Assembly (NCBI GenBank): GCA_965277595.1
Contig: CBDIDH010000002.1
Location: forward strand, 372,001 to 436,000
Length of the DNA: 64,000 nt
Direction: 5' to 3'
DNA from: CBDIDH01 sp965277595
GTDB taxonomy: Bacteria; Planctomycetota; Planctomycetia; Isosphaerales; Isosphaeraceae
Part shown: positions 16,842 to 26,852 of the stretch, piece after piece
How positions within the stretch are numbered: position 1 is the stretch's first letter
Layout: each line of letters starts with the position of its first letter
Made by a program: the position numbers and the translations under genes
Notes under the pieces: generated by a model
What the model saw: the letters and a program-made list of their open reading frames with translations, nothing else
The model's database searches: none
Told to the model about the DNA's origin: nothing

Positions 16842-18308
16842 CTAACCGGCACCCACGGAGTTGGGTTTCTTGCGGGACGGTTTTTCCTCGGCCGAGGACG
16901 GCGTGTCCGCCAGTTTCACCCGGGAGCCTTCGGTCAGGGTGGACAGTTTGCTTCCGATGAGGACTTCCATCGACAGGTCAATTGGCTCCCAGTCCTCGTC
17001 CTCGTCCGATTTCGGCTTGATATGGCGATTCGTGATCTCGACCCACTCGCCGTCCTCGATTCCGGTCTGAACCTCGGTCCGGTGGGCTCGGCCGTGGTCG
17101 TACTGCCAGATGAACGACTTGCCGCCCGCGTAGCTCAGCGCGGATTTTGGGACGGCCTTGACCTCCGGTCGTTCGACGACGACCTTTCCATAGGCGTACA
17201 TCCCTGGAAGGATCTGGCTGCCGGAGTTGGGCAGGTCGATCTCGGCGCGCATGGTCCGGCTCCGGGTGTTGAGCGCCCAGGCGATTCGGGTGACCGAGGC
17301 CGGTATCCACGCGTCGCGATAGGCCCAGAGTTTGACCCGGGCTGTTGAACCGATGTGGACGTAGTCGGCGTCGCGTTCGGGGATGTCGACGTAAATCCGG
17401 ATGATGTCAGTTCGGTCGATCACATAAATCGGCGCGGCCTGGGCGCCTGGGGAGAGGTCGGGCGAGCGCATCTCGGCCGTGGGGTCGCCCATTCGGGGCA
17501 AGACAAAGTCCCACGAATTGGCGTTGCGGGCCACGACGATTCCATCGTAAGGGGCGAGGAGCCTGAGGTAGCCGACGAGCGCTTCCAGGCGCTTCGCCTC
17601 ACTCTCGGCCACGGAAAGATCAGCGCGGGCGACGCCGACGTTGACCTTCGCCTTTGCTAGGGCGGCCTCGTCGGCGAGCAACTCGGCCGACGCCTTGACG
17701 ATCGTCGCCTTCGCGGCGTCTCGCGCGGCGATGTCGGCCTTGAGTTCGTTTTGAGATTCCAGCAAGATTTGCGGAGCGATGACCTGACGTTCGACCTCGC
17801 GGGCAAGGCGCTTGACCTGAACGTCCCAGCGCTCGACTTCGGCCTCGTACTTGGCCAGCATCGCCTTCGCCTCGTCGAGACGCGCCCGAGCCGCCTCGAC
17901 GTCGGCCGAGGCAACGTCGACCTCCTTTTCCATCAGTTTGACCCGCTCACGGTCATAAACGACGGTCGCCTTTTTTGTTTCCCAAAGCTCGCGCAGTTCG
18001 GGAACGAAGAGGTCGGCGAGGACGTCCCCCTTGCGCACCTTGTCGCCGATGTCGACGTTCCACTTCTCGATATATCCCGTCATCTTGGGGTAAATCGACG
18101 TCCGCTCATAACTCTGGACGAAGCTCGGCTGGCCGACGACGCGGCTGATCTTCCGGGACTTCGGGTGCGTGATGTGCAGGACCGGCGGCTCCGAGGCGCT
18201 CGGGGCGGTCTTCTCCTCTTCCGAACAGCCGGACGCCGCCGCGAAAGCGACGAGGAAGCAGACCCCCAGTCGTCGCCTGGGCGTGGAACGCGGTCGAGGT
18301 CGAGGCAT
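16842..18308 (-). CDS. RND efflux periplasmic adaptor (HlyD/MFP family lipoprotein)
   Basis: The 488-residue adaptor has a lipoprotein signal ending AFAAASGC near residue 28, the reason for choosing ATG 18308 over an earlier ATG at 18377. The lipoyl half-motif YIEKWNVDIGDKVRKGDVLA follows, then a long alpha-helical hairpin of Glu/Ala/Lys heptads (about residues 100-220). The second lipoyl half is LLAPYDGIVVARNANSWDFV. Beta-barrel and membrane-proximal domains end the protein. Adaptors of this kind connect the inner-membrane RND permease with a TolC-type duct. The permease gene ends 65 bases upstream and two TolC-like genes follow, making a complete tripartite pump. The C-terminal 60 residues are Lys/Glu/Asp-rich, which is unusual. 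The transported substrate is unknown. Confidence 0.92.
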   Translation of the reverse strand: MPRPRPRSTPRRRLGVCFLVAFAAASGCSEEEKTAPSASEPPVLHITHPKSRKISRVVGQPSFVQSYERTSIYPKMTGYIEKWNVDIGDKVRKGDVLADLFVPELRELWETKKATVVYDRERVKLMEKEVDVASADVEAARARLDEAKAMLAKYEAEVERWDVQVKRLAREVERQVIAPQILLESQNELKADIAARDAAKATIVKASAELLADEAALAKAKVNVGVARADLSVAESEAKRLEALVGYLRLLAPYDGIVVARNANSWDFVLPRMGDPTAEMRSPDLSPGAQAAPIYVIDRTDIIRIYVDIPERDADYVHIGSTARVKLWAYRDAWIPASVTRIAWALNTRSRTMRAEIDLPNSGSQILPGMYAYGKVVVERPEVKAVPKSALSYAGGKSFIWQYDHGRAHRTEVQTGIEDGEWVEITNRHIKPKSDEDEDWEPIDLSMEVLIGSKLSTLTEGSRVKLADTPSSAEEKPSRKKPNSVGAG

Positions 18309-18373
18309 GGTGTCCAACGGTCCACTCCGCTGCAAAGGTGTTCCGGTCCGGTCTGGATCGGGGCGGGCCGGTC

Positions 18374-21300
18374 TCACGGGGTGCTCTCTTCCTGGTCCTC
18401 GCTGGGTCCGGCCTCAAGGTCCGGGTCGTAATGGGCGCTCTCGGGATTGTCTGGATAGAGCGAGGGCGAGACCGGCTCCTTGCGGCCGATCACCAGCGCG
18501 AAGATTGAGGGGAGCACGAAGAGCGTGGCGAAGGTTGACATCACCAGGCCGCCGATGACCGCCCGGCCGAGCGGGGCTTCCATCTGACTGCCACGCTCCA
18601 GGGCCAGGGCCATCGGAACCATGCCGACGGTCATCGCGCAGGCGGTCATCAGAATCGGTCGGAGCCGTTCGCTCGCCCCGAGAAGCGCCGCGTCGGTCGA
18701 CGACTTTCCGTTGTGCCAGTGCTCATTCATGAACGTGATCATCATCACCGAGTTTGATACGGAAACACCCAGGCACATGATCGATCCCATGAACGACTCG
18801 ATGTTGAGCGTGGTTCCCGTGACGTAAAGGATGGTCACGATTCCCGTGAGCACGCCCGGCACCGCGCCGACGGAGGCCAGGGCCATGCGCGGCGACTGGA
18901 AATAAGCCGTTAACAGAACGAGGATCACGAACACCGAGACCGCCAGGCCGATGCCGAGTGATTCGAGCATCTGCGTCAGCATCGGAAGCTGGCCCATCTC
19001 CTCGACGTGAACCCCTCGGGGCGGCTCGCCGGCATCCTTGACCGCCTTGCGGACCTGCTTCGCGGCGCGGCCCATGTCTTCTCCCTCGACGTTGGCGACG
19101 ACCGTCAGGTAGCGCTGCGACATATCGCGGTCGTACTCGCCGGGCCGGGTGCTTGTATGGACCTGACCGTCCTTCAAAACGTCGCGGATCATCAGGGGGA
19201 CGTCGGGGTTAATGGAGTCCAGCGGCAGTTCCTCCAAATCCGACGGCTTGTCGATGCGCAAAGGGGGAACCTGGATCTGTACCAGGTAGTCAAAGCCCGT
19301 CTTCACGTTGACCCAGTAGTTGAGGTTGGTGAACCGGGTGGAGGAGGTCGCCATCACGAGCGCATGCTTCACATGCTCGGGAGTGACACCGACCAGACCC
19401 GCGAGCTCGCGGTCAATCTCGATCTCAACCGTCGGGTAGTCGAGCGTTTGCTCGAACCCGATATCGCGAAGATAGCGGTTCCGTTTCAACTCCGCGGCGA
19501 TCGTCTCGGCGTGCTTGCGCACCTGGTCGTAATCCGTGCCGATGAGGCGAACGGCGATCGGCTTTGACGAACCGAAGCTCATGACCTGGCTGACGATGTC
19601 GCCCGGCTCGAAACCGAAGGTCGACTTCTCGGCCTCCTTTTTCGCTTCATCTTTGGGCAGGCCCCCGGCCCCTCCGCCTTCTTCCAGACGGTGCGCCAGC
19701 CAGGGTACCACGGTTTTGGGAAGAACCCTTCGAAGCCGCTCACGAAAGTCGTCGAGCTTGATTCCGCTGTCCTTCTTCAGCGCGACGCGGAGCCAGCCGT
19801 CGTCTGGCCCTCGCATGAAGAGCACCATGTTGTCGATCCCGAAGTTCGGCGCGACCTGACCGACGAACCCCATACTGATCTTAACGTGCCCCTTTCCCGC
19901 CTCATGCTCGATCACCTGTAGACACTTCATCCCCATCTCGCGGGTCAACTCGTAGCTCGAACCTGCTGGAGGCCGGAACCGCAGGACGAACTCACCAGAG
20001 TCAATTCTCGGGAATAACTCGGTGCCGATCTCCAGTCCCAGAACGACGAGGATCAGGCAGCAGGCGCCGAGATAAACAGGGACAACAACCCATCGGAGGA
20101 CAACGAACCAGTCAACAGCCTTGTGATAGACCCCCTGAATCCGGTCAAAAAGGCCGGGCTTCTTCTCCCCCTCGCTCTCCTCGCGTTTCTTGTGCTTGAG
20201 GAGGTACACACTCATGATCGGCACGAATGTACTGGAGAGCAGGTAGGACGAGATCATCGCGAACCCGACCGCCATCGTCAGCGGCATGAACAGTGAGCGC
20301 AGGGGATCTTGCATAATGAAAGCGGGAATGAACACGGAAAGTATGCAGAGCAAGGCCAGGAGTCGAGGAACCGCCGTCTCATTCCCGGCGCGAAGGACCG
20401 CCGTGGCCGTGTTCGATGTGGACTCCATCTGGACATGCGTGTTCTCGATCGTGACCGTCGCCTCGTCAACGAGAATGCCGATCGCCAGCGCCATCCCACC
20501 AAGCGACATGATGTTGATCGTGTTGCCGGTTATCCAGAGTCCAAAGAGTGAACCCGTCAAGGCCAGCGGGATGTTGCAGACGACAACTATCACGCTTCTC
20601 CAGTCGCGCAGGAAGAGAAGGATCATCAGGCCGGTCAGGCAGGCTCCAATCGCTCCTTCAGTCGCCACGCTATCGACCGCGTGGCGGACCGTGGGGGACT
20701 CGTCAAATTCAAAGCTGATTTTGACGTCCTCGGGCACGGCGCTCTGGAACTTCTCCATTGACTTGTGGACGTCGGCGACGACCGTTAGCGTCGATCCGGT
20801 ATCCTTCTTGATGATGGGCAGGTGGACCGCCTTCTGACCGTTGACGAGGGCGTAGCCATAGGTAATGTCCGTACCGTCCTGGATCGTGGCAAGGTCGCGG
20901 ATGTAGACGTTCTGGCCAAGGCGGACTGGAATGTCGCCGAGGCGCTGAATGTCGACAACCGTGGCGTTGTTGTGCACAATCGGCATCGAGTCCTTGACGT
21001 AGATATTCCCCGATGGAATGACCACGTTCCCCTTCGCCAGCGCATCGACGACGTTTTGCGGGTTGAGGTTGTATTCGAGGAGCTTGCGCGGGTCGACGTT
21101 GATGATGATCGACCGCATGTTCGGGCCGAACGGAGAGATCGCCACCGTGCCGGGAACGTTCTTCTGGACGAGTGGCCGGATAATGTTTTGCGCCAGGTCT
21201 CCCATCGCGCCGATCGAGGTCTTGTCTCCATCGCTTCGAAACACGAGGTAGCCGATGGGAACACTTCCGGCGTCCATGCGCATGATCATGGGAGGCAGCG

Positions 21301-21700
21301 CGCCTGGTGGCATCCAGGCCATGGCACGGTCGGACATGGCCACCACCTGGGCCATCGCCTGACTCATCTCGGTTCCGTGAAAGAACGAAAGCTCCACAAG
21401 GCCGACCTGCTGGATATTCCGCGACTTGATGTCCTGGATGCCGTCCACGTATTGAAAGTACAGCTCCAGCTCGTTGACGATGAACCCCTCGACCTGATCG
21501 GGGCTCATGCCGATGAAGTCAAAGAAGACGTAGACCTTTGGAGTATTCAGCGACGGAAAGATATCCACCCGCATTTTTTCATAGGCCAGGCCGCCCAGGC
21601 TGAGCAGACCGAGGACGATCATCAAGAGCGTGACCGGGTGATCCATCGCCAGGACGGTCGGGTTTGCTGAGCTCGATTTCCTGGTCGATTTGACAGCCAC
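18374..21700 (-). CDS. RND-family efflux transporter permease
   Basis: This 1108-residue inner-membrane pump is of the AcrB/MdtB/CzcA superfamily, with two repeats of a first helix, a large periplasmic porter loop and five more helices. Recognisable parts are the first helix with RVDIFPSLNTPKVYVFFDF, the helix-4 motif GGMALAIGILVDEATVTIEN and the second-half GSIMCLGVSVSNSVMMITF. The proton-relay pair in helix 4 reads Asp-Glu rather than the Asp-Asp of AcrB. A TTG at 21706 starts the longest frame, but the GTG at 21700 sits eight bases behind AAGGAG and is preferred. It is the first gene of the operon with adaptor, TPR protein and two outer-membrane factors. Substrate (drug, metal or hydrophobic metabolite) cannot be decided. 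Confidence 0.93.
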   Translation of the reverse strand: MAVKSTRKSSSANPTVLAMDHPVTLLMIVLGLLSLGGLAYEKMRVDIFPSLNTPKVYVFFDFIGMSPDQVEGFIVNELELYFQYVDGIQDIKSRNIQQVGLVELSFFHGTEMSQAMAQVVAMSDRAMAWMPPGALPPMIMRMDAGSVPIGYLVFRSDGDKTSIGAMGDLAQNIIRPLVQKNVPGTVAISPFGPNMRSIIINVDPRKLLEYNLNPQNVVDALAKGNVVIPSGNIYVKDSMPIVHNNATVVDIQRLGDIPVRLGQNVYIRDLATIQDGTDITYGYALVNGQKAVHLPIIKKDTGSTLTVVADVHKSMEKFQSAVPEDVKISFEFDESPTVRHAVDSVATEGAIGACLTGLMILLFLRDWRSVIVVVCNIPLALTGSLFGLWITGNTINIMSLGGMALAIGILVDEATVTIENTHVQMESTSNTATAVLRAGNETAVPRLLALLCILSVFIPAFIMQDPLRSLFMPLTMAVGFAMISSYLLSSTFVPIMSVYLLKHKKREESEGEKKPGLFDRIQGVYHKAVDWFVVLRWVVVPVYLGACCLILVVLGLEIGTELFPRIDSGEFVLRFRPPAGSSYELTREMGMKCLQVIEHEAGKGHVKISMGFVGQVAPNFGIDNMVLFMRGPDDGWLRVALKKDSGIKLDDFRERLRRVLPKTVVPWLAHRLEEGGGAGGLPKDEAKKEAEKSTFGFEPGDIVSQVMSFGSSKPIAVRLIGTDYDQVRKHAETIAAELKRNRYLRDIGFEQTLDYPTVEIEIDRELAGLVGVTPEHVKHALVMATSSTRFTNLNYWVNVKTGFDYLVQIQVPPLRIDKPSDLEELPLDSINPDVPLMIRDVLKDGQVHTSTRPGEYDRDMSQRYLTVVANVEGEDMGRAAKQVRKAVKDAGEPPRGVHVEEMGQLPMLTQMLESLGIGLAVSVFVILVLLTAYFQSPRMALASVGAVPGVLTGIVTILYVTGTTLNIESFMGSIMCLGVSVSNSVMMITFMNEHWHNGKSSTDAALLGASERLRPILMTACAMTVGMVPMALALERGSQMEAPLGRAVIGGLVMSTFATLFVLPSIFALVIGRKEPVSPSLYPDNPESAHYDPDLEAGPSEDQEESTP

Positions 21701-21925
21701 CGTCAACGCTCCTTGACAAGGTTCATCCTGTCGATCGACTGTGAGCCCTGGACTCTCAAACGCGGACAGATCGATTGCTCGATCTCGGGGAGCGGGCGCT
21801 CGAAGCGATTTATTGGCGTTCGCTTCCGTGTACCAAAGTGTTCAAAGCGTATGCCGAAACGATCCAACGATCTCGATTTTTTGGGCCGCGCTGTCTGTGA
21901 TCGAGTCTGGCGGCGGCGCATATTA

Positions 21926-23131
21926 TCATGGCATGATCAATTCTTCGATGGTCGCCTGGAAGGGGGTCAGGACTTCGGGTCCGTCCGCGGTCAGGGCGAC
22001 GACGTCGCAGTGTCGAAGTCCGCAATCGCCCTCGACATACACCGCGGGCTCGATGTTGAACACCATGCCTTCTTCAAGGACGTCATCCGAGACGGGATGG
22101 ATTCGAGGCCGCGCGTGGGGATCGATCGCGGCGAAGCCGACGCCGTGACCGGTCGCGTGCGTGAAGTTCGCGGCGTAGCCCGCCGCCGCCAGAACCCGCC
22201 GCGCGGCGCGGTCGACCTCGGACGCGTGGACTCCCGCCTTGACCGTGGCAAGGGCCGCCTCGCGAGCGGCGAAGACCGCCTCGAACATCGCCAGGCGAGC
22301 TTCTGTCGGCGCGCCGAGACTGTAGGTCCGGGTGATGTCGGCCCAGTAGCCGTCGGCATACGAGTTGGAGTGGACGAGGACCAGGTCGCCCCGGGCGATC
22401 GGCCTGGCCCGCGACCGAGCGTAGGCGCCTCCAGCCTCGGCGGCGTTTGGCCCCGACATGCACCAGGCGAAGCCGTCGGCACGCCCGACCCCTTCAAAGC
22501 CGGTGCCGGCCGTTGAGAGCGGAGCACGGAAGTGGACCGCCGCCTCGGTCTCCAGCATGCCGCTGAGCAGGAGCTGCGAACCGGACCGAAAGGCGCGTTC
22601 GGCGACCCGGCAGGTGGCGCGAAGGGCCTCCTGTTCACGAGGCGTCAGCACGGCCCTGAGCGCCCCGAGCAGTTCATCGACCGGCTCGACAGTCGCTCGC
22701 GGGATCGCCTCGCGCAAGAGATCGACGACTCCTCCGCCATAGTTGAACACCGCCGCATACGAGGCCGGCTGGGTCGACGGTCCCGCCTCGTAGCCGACTC
22801 GCCCGGTTTGCAGCCCGAGCGCCTCGGCGGCCGAAGCGAGCGGGCCGCGTACCGGTTCGGTCGCCGTGCTTGTCTGATCAAGCGAGACCGGCCGGAAGGT
22901 CTGGAGGTCATCGGCCCAGCCGCCGTTGGCGAGTTCGGTCTCGTCTTCCGGGGCAACGACGGCGACCCGACCGTCCTGGTTCACCAGCGCCAGGGCGTTG
23001 CCGACGACCGGCCAGTATCCCGAGAGCAAGAGGACGTTCTCGGGCAAGGCACAGACAAGGCCGTCGAGGCCCGCGCGCGCCAGTCCCTCGCGGATACGTC
23101 GGAGCCGAAGATCGTCGGGTTGACGGTTCAT
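21926..23131 (-). CDS. M24-family (Xaa-Pro aminopeptidase-like) protein with altered metal ligands
   Basis: The 401-residue protein has a creatinase-like N-terminal domain and the pita-bread M24 domain. The family landmarks are GYWADITRTY (Asp265), HATGHGVGF (His329) and FNIEPAVY (Glu361). However, the first metal Asp, normally in a VLxDxG strand, is replaced by His254 (VLVHSNSY), and the last Glu, normally in GxRxED, reads Cys375 (GLRHCD). It is therefore either a peptidase with an unusual site or a non-peptidase M24 member. The ATG has a GAGGAGG ribosome site and overlaps the stop of the SDR gene (ATGA), so the two are translationally coupled. It is the last gene of the eight-gene operon. 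Confidence 0.82.
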   Translation of the reverse strand: MNRQPDDLRLRRIREGLARAGLDGLVCALPENVLLLSGYWPVVGNALALVNQDGRVAVVAPEDETELANGGWADDLQTFRPVSLDQTSTATEPVRGPLASAAEALGLQTGRVGYEAGPSTQPASYAAVFNYGGGVVDLLREAIPRATVEPVDELLGALRAVLTPREQEALRATCRVAERAFRSGSQLLLSGMLETEAAVHFRAPLSTAGTGFEGVGRADGFAWCMSGPNAAEAGGAYARSRARPIARGDLVLVHSNSYADGYWADITRTYSLGAPTEARLAMFEAVFAAREAALATVKAGVHASEVDRAARRVLAAAGYAANFTHATGHGVGFAAIDPHARPRIHPVSDDVLEEGMVFNIEPAVYVEGDCGLRHCDVVALTADGPEVLTPFQATIEELIMP

Positions 23132-24141
23132 CGAGACCTCCTCGAGAGGACCGAGGCACAGGCGACGCCGAGAAGGCTTCCCGCGGCCAGGGCGAGCCAG
23201 CCGCGATTCATATCGGCCCAGAGTTGCCAGCTTGATCCGTGCGCGGTGCTGTCGAAACTGCCGTGGGCGCCGTGATCCTGGTCGGCGTCGAGAGGCTCCC
23301 AGAGGTTGTCAAGACGATCTGGATCTTCGGGCCTGTCCGTCATCTGGGCGTCATAACAGGTGTGGGCGAGGTAAACGTCGAGCCACCCCGGGGCGATCTT
23401 GTTGCCAACGATCGCCTCGACGGTCGGCATGCCGACCATCAACGACCGACGGCCGTGACGCGACGCCCAGACGATCGCCTCGGCGGCGACCTCGGGCTGG
23501 AAGATCGGCGGAACCGGTTGCGCCTTGCGTGGCAGGCGGCTCCTGACCCACGAGAATTGTGGAGTGTTCAGTGCAGGCATCTGAACCATCGTCAGGCGAA
23601 CATCACTTTTGTCGTGGATCAACTCGCAGTGGAGCGAGTCGCAAAAACCCTCGATCGCGTGCTTGGCGGCACAGTAGGCCGACTGCAAGGGAATCCCCCG
23701 ATACGCGAGCGCCGAGCCGACCTGCACGATCGCCCCTCGATTGCGCGGGAGCATCCGCCGCAGGGCCGCGAGCGTGCCGTGGACAGTGCCCAGGTAAGTC
23801 ACATCGGTCACGCGTCGATATTCTTCCGCCAGCATCTTTTTGACAGGCGAGAAGACCGAGACCATCGCGTTGTTGACCCAGACGTCGATCGGCCCGAAAG
23901 CCCGCTCAACGGCCGATGCGGCTTCCTCAACCTGCTCGGGGTCGGCGACGTCGGTCGGCAAGGCGATCGCCTGACCGCCGAGCGACTCGACGTCGCGTCG
24001 GGCGGCGTCGAGTCCGGCCTGGCCTCGCGCCAGCAGGCCGATGAACGCCCCGCGCCGGGCGAACGCACGCGCGGTCGCTCGGCCCACTCCGGCCGAGGCC
24101 CCGGTGATCACAACAACCTGGTGCTTCCCTGGCTCGCTCAT
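23128..24141 (-). CDS. SDR-family oxidoreductase with C-terminal membrane anchor
   Basis: This 337-residue classical short-chain dehydrogenase has the cofactor motif TGASAGVGRA near residue 13, the NNA segment (VNNAMVSVF) and a catalytic Ser in QVGSALAYRG. The Tyr-x3-Lys site is YCAAK. After the catalytic domain come about 60 extra residues and a terminal helix (GWLALAAGSLLGVACASVL) followed by RRSR, which predicts a tail anchor. The start MSEPGKHQ at 24141 places the glycine motif correctly; the long upstream frame is rejected. It lies between GH15 and M24 genes in the operon. The substrate is unknown. Confidence 0.87.
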   Translation of the reverse strand: MSEPGKHQVVVITGASAGVGRATARAFARRGAFIGLLARGQAGLDAARRDVESLGGQAIALPTDVADPEQVEEAASAVERAFGPIDVWVNNAMVSVFSPVKKMLAEEYRRVTDVTYLGTVHGTLAALRRMLPRNRGAIVQVGSALAYRGIPLQSAYCAAKHAIEGFCDSLHCELIHDKSDVRLTMVQMPALNTPQFSWVRSRLPRKAQPVPPIFQPEVAAEAIVWASRHGRRSLMVGMPTVEAIVGNKIAPGWLDVYLAHTCYDAQMTDRPEDPDRLDNLWEPLDADQDHGAHGSFDSTAHGSSWQLWADMNRGWLALAAGSLLGVACASVLSRRSR

Positions 24142-24257
24142 GTGGCCTTTCGGAAGAATCGTGAAGGATGGCTCTGGGCGGTTCAAAAAGGCAAGGCTGG
24201 GTCGGCTCCGGTTCTGGGGTCCGCCGATAATCGCCGTCCGATCGCCTTGATTCCGTG

Positions 24258-26810
24258 TCAGTCCACGGTCACGGTGAACTCCTTCCCCTCGTCGCGTCCG
24301 GCCTCGGGCCAGTGGAAGGTGAAGACGATCGGGCCGCCTCCTCCGGGCCAATCGCGGGGCGATAGGTCGGCGAAGTGCAGGCCGAGGCCGGTGTCCAGCG
24401 TCTTGACCTCGCGTGTCGACTTGCCGCCGTCGCGGCTCCAGCGGACGACCGCGGGCACCAGCACTTCTACACGGAGCACGTTTTCCGGGTCGATCCGCGC
24501 TCGCTGATGGTTGAACCGCCAGATCGCCAGGTTGGAGTCCACTGGAGTCTTGAGGTAACGCTCGACCGTCTGCGGCGGGATGTCATAGACGCGGCCATCG
24601 CGGACGGACCGGTGGAGCTTGAGGTATTCCGCGTGTGCCCAGACGAGGGGCATCGCCGATCCCGAAGGTCGACCGAGGAAGAGTCCCCGGTCGGGAAGAT
24701 CGTCGGTATCCCAGACCTGCTCGGGAATCAGGCCGCCGTCTCCGGCAAACGCCTCCATCGCGTGAAGGAGGCGGATGGCCTCGTCGCTTCGCCCGGCGGC
24801 CAGTTCATAATGCGCTCGTTCGCCCGTGAGCAGCGGCCAGGCCCGGCCGACACCCTTGACACCGCCAAGGACGTAGGGCGAGCCATCGGGCGACTCGCCA
24901 TAGGCGTCGTCGTTGTAGCGTCGCCAGGCAGGACCGAAGGGAGTTTCAACCTTGAGAACGGCATCGATCGCCTTGACCGTGGCGACAATCCTGGGGTCAT
25001 CCGCGCGCCGAAGGCCGAACCGAACCAGGGCCAGAGCGTCGGGACTGACGACCTCGGTGACCGGGATTCCGCCCTTCGAGAGTGCGACCCGCTTGAGCGC
25101 GACATGGCCGAGCTGGGGTGAGGCGAGCTCGTCGTCTTCGGGCGCGATGCTGCGGACGTAATAGCCGTCGATGCCGAGGCGGCGGGCGAGGTCGGTGCCG
25201 GTGACATAGAGCCAGCTTTCGATGGCCGTGTTCCAGGCGTCGGCGGTCTCGCGGAGATAAACACCGACCTCGGATTCCTCTTGACCATCGGCCAGGTCAG
25301 CCGCGACGAGAAGGGCGGCAATTACCGCGGCGAGGGTGAATGGAGTATATCCGCGCTGGTTTTCCCAGCGATCCTGTTGTGTTGACGGTCCGCTCCGAAG
25401 GATCGAGGCGACGCCCCTGCGCACCATCGGCCAGAAGCGCGTCAGCTCCGCGCTGGTGAGTGCTCCCTCGCGGCGGAGCAGGTCAACGAGCAGGATGGGC
25501 AAGGCCGTCTCGCCGAGCTGGATGCCGGTCCAGTATTGAGCGGTACTGACCCACATATTTTGAGGCCAGTGACCGTCGGCGGTCTGGGTCGCGCGGAGAT
25601 AAGCGAGGACGCGACGCGCCTCGTCCTTCGCCCCGACGGCGAGCAGTCCGCCGGCCGACTCCACGGAATCACGCGGCCAGACCAGATGATACCCGCCCGT
25701 CCCGCGCTTCTTCTCCTCGTCGCCGCGCGAGTCACCCCAGGGTGTCGAGAGGCTGGCGATCACGGCCCCGGGAACGCTCTGGGCGTCGTGCGTTTGCAAG
25801 ACCGCGGTGCTGATCCGATAGAGGTCGCGCCCGCCTTTCTCGCCATCAAAAGGTTCGGGAACGTTGAGCGTCTTTTGCCAGTCTTGCCAGCCGCGGACGT
25901 ACTCGGCCTGAAGCGTCTGGGGATCATCCAAGAGGCTGGCGAGGGCTCGATGGCCCGCCTCGGCCGGCTCGGTACCGAAGCCCAGGGCGAGTACGAAGAG
26001 GCCGGCGCGGGCGTCCGCATCGATCTCGCCGGTGAGCGTGACGTTCCCATCCTCGGCACAATCGTAAGACCACATCAAGCGTTTATGCCGGGCGAGGTCC
26101 TGCCAGCCGTCCGACGTTCCCGAAAACCCGGCCGATCCGCAGATCCAGGGGGCCGTCGAGGCCAGGGCCAGGCTCTGATTCTCGCCGCTGGCGAACAGCA
26201 TCGGCACCCCTTGATGAACGCCGAGCCAGGCGCTGTTGTGGATTCCACGGTTCCCCAGGTGAGGCGCGAGCAAGACGTGGAGGTGATAATCGCCAATTTT
26301 CCCTTTCAAGGCTTCGAAGCGGGTGATCTGGAGAATGGCGTCTTGATGCGGGTGCGCGAAAATCGTTTTCTCGATCCGGTAACGCCCATGCCGGCAGGTG
26401 TTCACGAGCCGGAAAAGCGGGACCCCCTCGACCGGCCAGTCGACCTTGTGGTCGGCGTCGTCCCGCTCGTGCGAGAAGAAGTCGCGACCATCGGTCACGA
26501 TCATTCCGAGGTCGCGCGTGCAAGCCAAGTCAACGCGTGGATAAAAGACCTCGGTGAGAATGCCCTGGGCGATCGTGAACCATACCAGGCTCATCAGGTT
26601 CGTCGACGAGGTGAGCGCCGTCCCCACGCCGTCCTTGGCGGCATTGGCCCAGTGGGGGTTGGCCCCAGGCGCACCGGGGGCGAATCGGGGCGCGGCATCC
26701 TTGGGGCGGCAGGCCCAGGCAGACGGCCGGGCGTGGAGGATTGTCTCAGCCGAGACCAGGGCGCGGCCCTCCGGCTTCATTTCCCTGACCGGTGTCGTCC
26801 TGGCGGGCAT
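24258..26810 (-). CDS. GH15 glucoamylase-type glycoside hydrolase
   Basis: The 850-residue protein matches bacterial glucan 1,4-alpha-glucosidases/glucodextranases. It has an N-terminal beta-sandwich domain (about residues 30-290) and an (alpha/alpha)6 catalytic barrel with GGYHLVWPRDSVESAGG, GVGRAWPLLTGERAHYELA and GDGGLIPEQVWDTDDLP. The Glu of IPEQVWD is the expected catalytic base. A shorter C-terminal beta domain ends the protein. No signal peptide is seen, so it should act in the cytoplasm on glycogen- or maltodextrin-type glucans. ATG 26810 is preferred over a TTG at 26840 because GAGGA lies upstream. It is fifth from the promoter side of the TPP-enzyme operon, implying that glucan breakdown feeds the same pathway. 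Confidence 0.92.
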   Translation of the reverse strand: MPARTTPVREMKPEGRALVSAETILHARPSAWACRPKDAAPRFAPGAPGANPHWANAAKDGVGTALTSSTNLMSLVWFTIAQGILTEVFYPRVDLACTRDLGMIVTDGRDFFSHERDDADHKVDWPVEGVPLFRLVNTCRHGRYRIEKTIFAHPHQDAILQITRFEALKGKIGDYHLHVLLAPHLGNRGIHNSAWLGVHQGVPMLFASGENQSLALASTAPWICGSAGFSGTSDGWQDLARHKRLMWSYDCAEDGNVTLTGEIDADARAGLFVLALGFGTEPAEAGHRALASLLDDPQTLQAEYVRGWQDWQKTLNVPEPFDGEKGGRDLYRISTAVLQTHDAQSVPGAVIASLSTPWGDSRGDEEKKRGTGGYHLVWPRDSVESAGGLLAVGAKDEARRVLAYLRATQTADGHWPQNMWVSTAQYWTGIQLGETALPILLVDLLRREGALTSAELTRFWPMVRRGVASILRSGPSTQQDRWENQRGYTPFTLAAVIAALLVAADLADGQEESEVGVYLRETADAWNTAIESWLYVTGTDLARRLGIDGYYVRSIAPEDDELASPQLGHVALKRVALSKGGIPVTEVVSPDALALVRFGLRRADDPRIVATVKAIDAVLKVETPFGPAWRRYNDDAYGESPDGSPYVLGGVKGVGRAWPLLTGERAHYELAAGRSDEAIRLLHAMEAFAGDGGLIPEQVWDTDDLPDRGLFLGRPSGSAMPLVWAHAEYLKLHRSVRDGRVYDIPPQTVERYLKTPVDSNLAIWRFNHQRARIDPENVLRVEVLVPAVVRWSRDGGKSTREVKTLDTGLGLHFADLSPRDWPGGGGPIVFTFHWPEAGRDEGKEFTVTVD

Positions 26811-26852
26811 GGTCGCGTCGTCCTCGGCGGAATCGATCAAGATGGATGGAAT

